Positions 1 to 5,494 of a stretch of DNA of 11,886 nucleotides are shown piece by piece (within the stretch, counting starts at the first letter, position 1; every line of letters begins with the position of its first letter). Source of the stretch: Thermodesulfobacteriota bacterium (GTDB taxonomy: Bacteria; Desulfobacterota_D; UBA1144; Nemesobacterales; UBA2774); the NCBI GenBank assembly GCA_039028315.1, contig JBCCIH010000054.1:1-11886 (forward strand), in the 5' to 3' direction. The translations under genes were made by a program, and so were the position numbers. A model generated the notes under the pieces. It had not been told where the DNA came from, made no database searches, and saw only the letters and a list, made by a program, of their open reading frames with translations.

Positions 1-1
1 A

Positions 2-43
2 GAAAAAGACACTAAAAAGGCTAAATCCAAAAAGAAGAAGTAA
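2..43 (+). CDS. C-terminal end of an unidentified upstream gene (partial)
   Basis: The first bases can be read as the last 13 codons of a gene ending in TAA at 41-43. The peptide is EKDTKKAKSKKKK, a lysine-rich tail of the kind seen on many nucleic-acid-binding proteins. That is too little to identify the product. The next frame is also open, to a TAA at 51-53 (ending RRSNSL), so the reading frame is a preference based on composition and not proven. The following gene starts 69 nt later. Confidence 0.3.
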   Translation, partial: EKDTKKAKSKKKK

Positions 44-47
44 TTCA

Positions 48-76
48 TTGTAATTTCCCGCCCTACTCTTTAAGAT
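48..76 (+). promoter_or_regulatory. Weak sigma-70-like promoter candidate before the SDR gene
   Basis: TTGTAA at 48-53 and TAAGAT at 71-76 are separated by 17 nt, each matching four of six consensus bases. A TATCAT at 76-81 is an alternative -10 without a well-spaced -35. The site lies in the 69-nt gap before the SDR gene, which could instead be transcribed from upstream. Confidence 0.2.
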
Positions 77-112
77 ATCATTATAAATTAATCAACAGCT
101 GTAAGGATAGCC

Positions 113-904
113 ATGGACTTAGGCATTAAAGACAAAGTAGCGATCGTAGCGGCATCAAGTAAAGGACTCGGCAAGGCCACAGCAATAGCGCTTGCTAACG
201 AAGGCGTAAAGCTTACTATTTGCGCTCGTGATAGAGACACCCTTTTTAAAACCGCAGACAATATTATCGCCCAAACCTCTGCCGATGTGCTGCCGGTAGT
301 TTGTGATGTTAGCAGCACGGAGCAAGTTAAGAACGTAGTCAATGAAACTATAAACAAATACTCCAGAGTGGACATCCTAGTTAACAATGCAGGAGGACCA
401 CCAACAGGCGAATTTTTGGATTTTTCATTGGAAGCTTGGCAAAAAGCAGTTGAGCTTAACCTGTATAGTGCAATCACATTTAGTAAAGAAGTAATACCCC
501 ATATGCAAAAAAATAAATGGGGCCGCATCATAAACATCACCTCCTATGCGGTCAAACAGCCCGTCGATGGGTTGATGCTGTCTAACACCGTTAGAGCCGG
601 AATAGTCGGGCTTGCAAAAACTCTTTCTAATGAATTTGCTTCGGATAATATTTTAGTGAACAACATTTGCCCTGGAAGAATTCATACAGACCGTATTATC
701 TTTCTCGCAAATGATAGAGCGCAAAAACTGGGAAAGGATATTGATCAGGTGATTGAGGAGATGGGAGAAGATGTTCCGGTCGGAAGAATCGGAAAACCAG
801 AAGAGCTTGCAGCCCTAGCAGTATTTTTGGCCTCTGAGAAAGCTAGCTATATCACTGGAACAACAATTCAAGTAGACGGAGGGCTTACAAAGAGCCTTCT
901 CTAA
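113..904 (+). CDS. SDR-family protein, BKR-like (FabG-related) subgroup with non-canonical active site
   Basis: This 263-residue protein has the full length of a classical short-chain dehydrogenase/reductase. Visible landmarks are the N-terminal Rossmann motif AASSKGLGKA (13-22), where the usual TG pair is AA; NNAGGPP (91-97); the structural Asn at 116; NITS with Ser144; and the C-terminal YITGTTIQVDGG segment (246-257). By alignment to FabG the catalytic Tyr falls on Ser157 and the Lys on Arg161, so the YxxxK signature reads SNTVR. This pattern, with NNAGGPP, matches the SDR subgroup annotated '3-oxoacyl-ACP reductase-like' that is known to lack a perfect cofactor motif and catalytic tetrad. 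Its substrate, and whether it is an oxidoreductase at all, are unknown; a fabG label would over-claim. The ATG at 113 has an AAGGA Shine-Dalgarno at 103-107. The ComEA-like gene starts 1 nt after the stop. Confidence 0.9.
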   Translation: MDLGIKDKVAIVAASSKGLGKATAIALANEGVKLTICARDRDTLFKTADNIIAQTSADVLPVVCDVSSTEQVKNVVNETINKYSRVDILVNNAGGPPTGEFLDFSLEAWQKAVELNLYSAITFSKEVIPHMQKNKWGRIINITSYAVKQPVDGLMLSNTVRAGIVGLAKTLSNEFASDNILVNNICPGRIHTDRIIFLANDRAQKLGKDIDQVIEEMGEDVPVGRIGKPEELAALAVFLASEKASYITGTTIQVDGGLTKSLL

Positions 905-905
905 A

Positions 906-1421
906 ATGTCACACGAAAAAAGTAAAAGAAATTCTGATGGAAGCTCCGTTCTTTATCTCGCCCTACTGTGCCTTCTATACTTTTTTCTTACCTCTAATTA
1001 CTTGCCCTTTGGAAACGATGATGAGTTTAATCAAGATGATTTGATCTACGTTGAAATTTCAGAGGATGACTCATCAAAAGTAATAAGTGTCACAAATCCA
1101 GCTCAGCTTAAAGCATTGAAATCAAAACATAAGGTTACCCAAGACCTTAGATCTGGTGACAAAATCGTTATAGAAGGATATTCATCAATTGAGAAGATGA
1201 GCGGCTTAAAACGAATTTCGCTTGGTATTCCTATTGGCATTAATTCTGCGGAGCTAGAAGATTTGACTGCAATTCCTGGTATTGGCCCGCTGCTTGCCCA
1301 AAGCATCATTGATTATATATCTAACAAAGAGGAAATAGAGAGTATTGATGAGCTAGACAGCATTGAGGGTATAGGCAAGTATAAGCTGGAGTCGTTAAAG
1401 AGTCACACAACTATAGACTAA
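906..1421 (+). CDS. Membrane-anchored ComEA-like helix-hairpin-helix protein
   Basis: The 171-residue product has a short polar N-terminus, one hydrophobic segment (about 14-29) that should anchor it in the inner membrane, an acidic linker, a beta-rich middle region (about 46-112) and two C-terminal helix-hairpin-helix motifs. The first is around IPGIGPLLAQSIIDYI (123-138) and the second around IEGIGKYKLESL (153-164). INSAELEDLTAIPGIG closely follows the ComEA pattern. ComEA proteins bind incoming DNA outside the cytoplasmic membrane during natural transformation, and the double HhH binds duplex DNA without sequence specificity. The middle region may be SLBB-like (DLRSGDKIVIEG, 80-91), but that is a guess. 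The gene starts 1 nt after the SDR stop with no strong ribosome site, suggesting translational coupling. No other competence genes are in view, so a role in DNA uptake is inferred from family only. Confidence 0.8.
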   Translation: MSHEKSKRNSDGSSVLYLALLCLLYFFLTSNYLPFGNDDEFNQDDLIYVEISEDDSSKVISVTNPAQLKALKSKHKVTQDLRSGDKIVIEGYSSIEKMSGLKRISLGIPIGINSAELEDLTAIPGIGPLLAQSIIDYISNKEEIESIDELDSIEGIGKYKLESLKSHTTID

Positions 1422-4066
1422 CGATTCATAATAAAATCAATCTCGGTCTCGCTATCGTTTCTCTGCTGACCGTAATCCGTTGGATAGTATTCCATCGGCA
1501 TTTCCTGCTCTATTCTAACGCTATGTCTGATAGAATCTAAAACGTCTTTCCTCAGAGAATCAACACTGTAGGGAATATTTCCATACGGCGTGCTTACAAT
1601 CTGTATGCTTTCGGGTTTCCTAAATGAGCCACCGGGATATTCCGTGAGAGCTTCCTGCATATAGTCAACCCATATTGGAAGCGCTGCTCTTGATCCGGAT
1701 TCTTTTTTTCCAAGGCTTTTGTGATCGTCCCTTCCAACCCAAACAGCTGTTGTGAGCCTTGGACTAAACCCTACAAACCATGCATCAGTGTAGTCATTGG
1801 TAGTTCCTGTTTTGCCGCCCACTGGGGCTAATTTAGTGAGTCCCAGAGCCCTCATCCCAGTGCCCTCTTTTACAACAGCTTGAAGAAGATCTGCCATAAT
1901 AAAGGCCGTCTCAGGACTGATGGTCTGCTCAGCAGCCTCAGCAGAATTAAAGTCAACTGGGCCTTCTTTTATAAGTTCTAAAAACTCTTTCGGAGTTAAA
2001 AAGGAGTAACCACTGTCACCAAAAAAGTCGCTCGTATCCATTAAGATATCTTCTTTAAGTGACTCAAGATCAGAATCAGTGTCTCTGCCCTTTTCTTTTG
2101 CTAGCTGTTTGATTATATCAAGCCTCTTTTGCTCACGCTCAGCTTTTAGGCTCTCTTCTTGTGAAACGAATGTTCCGCCAGTATTGTCCTCAATAATCCT
2201 TCCGTTTCTATCATAAATTCGAAGAATGAACTGTGGCTCGACCAATTTCCCGCCCGATGCAAAAACATTATAAGCCTTTACAAGCTCTATCATTTTTAGA
2301 TCCGTGCCGCCGAGAGCTAGTGATGGATAAGGATTTAACTTTGATGTAAACCCAAAGTTGTCTGAATAATCTACTACGTATGAGGGGTCAATCTCTAACA
2401 TGATGCGTACGGTTGCTAAGTTTCTAGACTTTGCAAGGGCCTGTCTTAGAACTATTGCCCCTCGATATTCGCCGTCATAGTTCTGAGGCACCCAGTCCTT
2501 AACCGCAACCGGCATATCGTACAAAATAGAGGTTTCTGAAAAACCTTTATCAAGCGCTGCCGAATATACCATAGGCTTAAACGCTGAGCCCGGCTGCCTT
2601 AGGGCCTGTGTCGCCCTGTTAAACTGAGAGTTGCCAAAATCAAAACCTCCTGCCATGGCCAAAATATGCCCGTTTGTATCCATAGAAACCAGAGCCGCTT
2701 GAGCTACTGGATTTATATATAGTGAGAATCTATTTTTATTGTTCCGCTCACCTAAAGCTTTTACGCTAATGACATCTCCAACTTTAAATTCGACAGGTGA
2801 GACGCTTACGCCTTTAAGGGATTCGATGTCTTGGTAGCTAATCCCCTTACCTATGGGATTAGTCACAGTATATAAAAGACTACCGCTATCGTCCCCTACC
2901 CCGACTTGTGCCCGGTAGAACTGAATACCGTCTTCACTTTCTTTTTTAAGTTTGCTGACTTTTGTTATTACTCCGTCATAAATAGTGCCCTTTTCAACGC
3001 TCTGCACCTGCTGGGAGTCCCTGTACTTATCTATCGCGCCTTGAGTGCCAAGTTTTTTAGAAACAAGTTTTCGTCCGTGTCTGGATTCAAGGTTGAGAAC
3101 TCCTCTTTTAACTGCCCATCTTGCCTCATTGTTAAGCTTTAAATCTAAAGTGGTGAATATCTTATAGCCGCCGTTTAAATAGGCCTCCGTTCCAACTTTG
3201 CTCTCTAGATATTTCCTGACATGCTCAACAAAGTATGGCGCCAGCTCATAATTAACCCTTTTTCTTGGAACAATTTCAATCTCGTATTCTAGCGCCTCTG
3301 CCCACTCGTCGTCTGTAATAAAACCCTCTTCATGCATCAGTTTAAGTACAGTTTTCTGACGCTCCAAAGCTCTGTTTAGGTGTTTTCTGGGAGAGAAATA
3401 TTCAGGTTTTTTGGGAAGACCCGCTAAAAGGGCGGCCTGCGCAATATTGATGTCAATAGCAGACTTGCCAAAATAGTTCTGACTTGCCATCTCTACTCCG
3501 TATGTGCCGTCAGCCAAATATATATGGTTTAGATACAAAAACAGAATCTCTTCTTTTGATAAATTATTTTCTATTTCATGAGCTAGGATGGCCTCTTTAA
3601 TCTTTCTGGAAAGAGTGCGCTCAGGGGTTAAAATGACATTTTTAATAACCTGCTGAGTAATTGTACTAGCTCCCCTCACCCAATCGCCCTCCTGGATGTT
3701 CTGCATCATAGCAGCCATGATACTCTTAATATCTACGCCTTCGTGCTCAAAGAACCGCCTATCTTCAATAGCAATAAATGCGTTTCTTATATGGGGTGGG
3801 ATTTGCTCGTATCTAACAATTTTGCGCCTTTCAAACGCAAACTCACCTATCATCGTTCCGTCTGCAGAATATACTTCTGTAACTAGCTTAGGCTGATACC
3901 CTGTGATCACTGAGAGATCAGGAAGATCTTTTGTGTAATATTTGTAACCCGCATATAAGGTCAAAACCCCGGCTCCCGCAACGATTAGGCAAAATACGAG
4001 AAAATATAGCCAGAACTTGCTTTTCTTGGGTTTTGCTTTAAGTTTTTTAGTCTGTTTTTTAGCCAT
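1418..4066 (-). CDS. mrcA: Class A penicillin-binding protein 1A (glycosyltransferase/transpeptidase)
   Basis: This 882-residue bifunctional enzyme polymerises lipid II into glycan strands and cross-links the peptides at the outer face of the inner membrane. After a Lys-rich cytoplasmic start there is one membrane helix (about 18-40). The GT51 domain (about 60-235) holds the catalytic Glu101 in IEDRRFFEHEG and the GASTITQQ motif (132-139). A PBP1A-type beta-rich insert spans about 345-450. The transpeptidase domain follows with Ser494-x-x-Lys497 (QPGSAFKP), Ser547-Arg-Asn549 and Lys752-Thr-Gly (GGKTGTTND), so both active sites look intact. Between the SxN and KTG motifs, about residues 633-716 form an unusual charged, probably helical insertion. 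The start is fixed by the Lys-rich/membrane N-terminus; the Shine-Dalgarno is weak (GGAA, over 10 nt upstream). The stop overlaps that of the convergent ComEA-like gene. Confidence 0.96.
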   Translation of the reverse strand: MAKKQTKKLKAKPKKSKFWLYFLVFCLIVAGAGVLTLYAGYKYYTKDLPDLSVITGYQPKLVTEVYSADGTMIGEFAFERRKIVRYEQIPPHIRNAFIAIEDRRFFEHEGVDIKSIMAAMMQNIQEGDWVRGASTITQQVIKNVILTPERTLSRKIKEAILAHEIENNLSKEEILFLYLNHIYLADGTYGVEMASQNYFGKSAIDINIAQAALLAGLPKKPEYFSPRKHLNRALERQKTVLKLMHEEGFITDDEWAEALEYEIEIVPRKRVNYELAPYFVEHVRKYLESKVGTEAYLNGGYKIFTTLDLKLNNEARWAVKRGVLNLESRHGRKLVSKKLGTQGAIDKYRDSQQVQSVEKGTIYDGVITKVSKLKKESEDGIQFYRAQVGVGDDSGSLLYTVTNPIGKGISYQDIESLKGVSVSPVEFKVGDVISVKALGERNNKNRFSLYINPVAQAALVSMDTNGHILAMAGGFDFGNSQFNRATQALRQPGSAFKPMVYSAALDKGFSETSILYDMPVAVKDWVPQNYDGEYRGAIVLRQALAKSRNLATVRIMLEIDPSYVVDYSDNFGFTSKLNPYPSLALGGTDLKMIELVKAYNVFASGGKLVEPQFILRIYDRNGRIIEDNTGGTFVSQEESLKAEREQKRLDIIKQLAKEKGRDTDSDLESLKEDILMDTSDFFGDSGYSFLTPKEFLELIKEGPVDFNSAEAAEQTISPETAFIMADLLQAVVKEGTGMRALGLTKLAPVGGKTGTTNDYTDAWFVGFSPRLTTAVWVGRDDHKSLGKKESGSRAALPIWVDYMQEALTEYPGGSFRKPESIQIVSTPYGNIPYSVDSLRKDVLDSIRHSVRIEQEMPMEYYPTDYGQQRNDSETEIDFIMNR

Positions 4067-4120
4067 GAATATTAATATGTTCCGTTAAGAATTACCGGGT
4101 AAAGCTTAGAATTAATGATT

Positions 4121-4126
4121 ATTATA
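4121..4126 (-). promoter_or_regulatory. Candidate -10 element for the PBP1A gene
   Basis: Read on the minus strand this hexamer is a perfect TATAAT, about 55 nt upstream of the PBP1A start codon. At 17 nt spacing the -35 position reads TTATTT, a poor match. The call therefore rests on the -10 and its place in the divergent intergenic region. Confidence 0.4.
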
Positions 4127-4163
4127 CCTGAGACAATGCTATTAAATAAACAAAAAAATAGGC

Positions 4164-4169
4164 TATCAT
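4164..4169 (+). promoter_or_regulatory. Candidate -10 element for the small gene at 4177 (possible leaderless transcript)
   Basis: TATCAT ends 7 nt before the A of the ATG at 4177. Initiation at the usual distance would place the transcript start at or next to the start codon. The -35 position (ATTAAA, 4141-4146) is weak. The same hexamer is the -10 of the much better ftsH promoter candidate. Confidence 0.35.
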
Positions 4170-4176
4170 TAATATT

Positions 4177-4383
4177 ATGAGTGAATCAGAAAACATACAG
4201 AGCTTAGATACCTTCATCCGAAATGTGCAAAATCAAGAAGTTAAAGGCCTTTTGCTTAAGCTTAAAAACGAGATGAGAAAACCAGACGTCACATGGGAGT
4301 CAGTTAAGACAATCTTGTCCTCAATTGAGCAAAAAGACCCGGAATTAATGACCCAAACATTATCTATGCTAATAAAGGAATGA
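4177..4383 (+). CDS. Small hypothetical protein, predicted helical, 68 residues
   Basis: I do not recognise this protein. It has no membrane segment, signal peptide, cysteine pair or metal-binding motif. The sequence is rich in Glu, Lys, Leu and Ser with regularly spaced hydrophobic residues, for example LLLKLKNEMRK (25-35) and WESVKTILSSIEQKDPELM (40-58), suggesting two or three amphipathic helices and a cytosolic protein. Support for it being a real gene: it fills the space between the divergent PBP1A gene and cysK, ends 36 nt before cysK in the same direction, has neighbour-like composition, and has a TATCAT at the right distance. Against it: there is no Shine-Dalgarno before the ATG and the length is modest. 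If real it is probably co-transcribed with cysK, but no functional link can be read from the sequence. Confidence 0.6.
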   Translation: MSESENIQSLDTFIRNVQNQEVKGLLLKLKNEMRKPDVTWESVKTILSSIEQKDPELMTQTLSMLIKE

Positions 4384-4419
4384 TCTAAGAATTTAATTGG
4401 CGACTAAATCAAAACAACT

Positions 4420-5361
4420 ATGAATTTGCAAAATGATGAGCTAAAAGTTGTAAATAACTTACTCGATCTTATCGGCAACACCCCTGTAATACGGCTTAAC
4501 AATCTAATTGAGCCCAATTCTGCTGCACTTTGGGCTAAACTTGAAAATTTAAACCCTGCAGGAAGCATAAAAGAGAGAATCTGTCTAAGCATGATTGAGG
4601 CTGAAGAGAAAAATGGATCTATCAGCCCCGACAAGACTGTAATTATAGATGCCACAAGCGGTAATACAGGTATTGGACTCGCTTTGGTTTGCGCAATCAA
4701 GGGCTATAAACTCATTCTGACTATGCCTGATGACAAGAGCATGGAGAGAAGATTGCTTCTCGCGGCCTACGGCGCAGAGGTAGTTCTAACGCCTGCTGAA
4801 GAGCAAATGGAAGGCGCGATATCCAAAGCATTGGAAATTGCACAAGATACACCAAACTCCTTTATGCTGAATCAGTTTAGCAACTCAGAGAATGCGGCAA
4901 CACACAAAGTCACAACAGGTAAAGAGATAATTGAGCAAGTACCAGGGAACATTGACGCATTTGTAGTTGGCGTAGGCACAGGAGGAACTATTACCGGCGC
5001 TGGGGAAATGCTTAAGGAGCATTATCCTGACATACTTCTTGTTGCAGTCGAACCCAAGGAATCGGCTGTTCTATCGGGCGGAGATGCTCATGTTCATGAG
5101 ATACAGGGTATCGGAGCTGGTTTTGTGCCAGAAATCCTGACAATGGGCATTTATGATGAGATTATGCCGGTAAGCACCAAAGAAGCAAGGGAATTTACAA
5201 GAGAAATAGCTTTAAAAGAAGGAATATTAGTAGGTATTTCAGCCGGTGCTGCGGGATATGCAGCACAAAAAATAGCTCAAAGACTAGGTGAAGGGAAAAA
5301 CGTAGTAACAATTTTTTGCGATACCGGTGAGAGATACTTAAGCACAGGGCTTTTCGATTAG
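4420..5361 (+). CDS. cysK: Cysteine synthase (O-acetylserine sulfhydrylase), PLP-dependent
   Basis: The 313-residue enzyme belongs to the fold-type II PLP family and should make L-cysteine from O-acetylserine and sulfide in the cytosol. The family landmarks are in order: LIGNTPVIRL (17-26); NPAGSIKERI with PLP lysine Lys51; the substrate loop TSGNTG (79-84); the phosphate-binding GTGGTITG (186-193); ISAGAA (273-278); and the C-terminal DTGERYLSTGLF (301-312), typical of CysK. The length matches CysK and there is no C-terminal CBS domain, so cystathionine beta-synthase is less likely. The lysine motif reads NPAGSIKER where many CysK proteins have NPxxSVKDR, so use of a different nucleophile or sulfur donor (as in CysM) cannot be excluded. 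No clear Shine-Dalgarno precedes the ATG. No cysE is in view. The stop codon sits inside a hairpin. Confidence 0.93.
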   Translation: MNLQNDELKVVNNLLDLIGNTPVIRLNNLIEPNSAALWAKLENLNPAGSIKERICLSMIEAEEKNGSISPDKTVIIDATSGNTGIGLALVCAIKGYKLILTMPDDKSMERRLLLAAYGAEVVLTPAEEQMEGAISKALEIAQDTPNSFMLNQFSNSENAATHKVTTGKEIIEQVPGNIDAFVVGVGTGGTITGAGEMLKEHYPDILLVAVEPKESAVLSGGDAHVHEIQGIGAGFVPEILTMGIYDEIMPVSTKEAREFTREIALKEGILVGISAGAAGYAAQKIAQRLGEGKNVVTIFCDTGERYLSTGLFD

Positions 5362-5389
5362 GATCTAAAATTGCATAATTGGTCCTAAT
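5357..5389 (+). terminator. Hairpin over the cysK stop codon, possible weak terminator
   Basis: ATTAGGATC (5357-5365) can pair with GGTCCTAAT (5381-5389) as a 9-bp stem with one G-U pair. Inside it AATT (5369-5372) can pair with AATT (5377-5380) around a GCAT loop. The cysK TAG (5359-5361) lies in the left arm. The following bases (TGGTCTTTATAATTA) lack a strong T-run, so termination is likely inefficient, or the structure protects the 3' end instead. Confidence 0.35.
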
Positions 5390-5395
5390 TGGTCT
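5376..5395. repeat. Tandem 10-bp direct repeat TAATTGGTCC/TAATTGGTCT
   Basis: Two copies of TAATTGGTC lie exactly 10 bp apart (5376-5384 and 5386-5394), about one helical turn, so both would face the same side of the DNA. They end 19 bp before the -35 of the ftsH promoter candidate. They overlap the right arm of the cysK hairpin, so the repeat may be incidental. Confidence 0.45.
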
Positions 5396-5414
5396 TTATA
5401 ATTAAGGAATATTA

Positions 5415-5443
5415 TTGAAAAGGCCCTATAACTATGCTATCAT
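5415..5443 (+). promoter_or_regulatory. Promoter for ftsH, extended -10 type
   Basis: TTGAAA (5415-5420) and TATCAT (5438-5443) are separated by exactly 17 nt. A TG at 5435-5436 forms an extended -10 (TGCTATCAT). This is the best housekeeping-type promoter in the window. Transcription would start near 5450, giving a leader of about 42 nt. Confidence 0.6.
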
Positions 5444-5481
5444 TTTCGATGTAGTTTTATGTTTTAATATCAATAATTACA

Positions 5482-5494
5482 AGAGGGAACTTTG
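5482..5494 (+). promoter_or_regulatory. Ribosome binding site and TTG start of ftsH
   Basis: AGAGGGA (5482-5488) lies just before TTG at 5492-5494. An in-frame stop (TAA, 5474-5476) lies a few codons upstream with no ATG or GTG between, and the first in-frame ATG (residue 123) lies beyond the first membrane helix. TTG is therefore the only sensible start. Confidence 0.75.

Noticed and set aside
88..540. 150-codon minus-strand open frame opposite the SDR gene
   Set aside because: It is antisense to a clear SDR reading frame with recognisable motifs, has no ribosome site or homology I can see, and its composition is that of a reverse-complement shadow.
113..904. Annotation as fabG (3-oxoacyl-ACP reductase)
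   Set aside because: The catalytic Tyr and Lys are replaced and no other fatty acid synthesis genes are adjacent, so a FabG function is not supported.
4177..5361. Small gene plus cysK as a toxin-antitoxin or contact-dependent inhibition pair
   Set aside because: CysK can activate some CDI toxins, but there is no CdiA/CdiB, toxin domain or antitoxin motif here; cysK looks like a normal metabolic gene.
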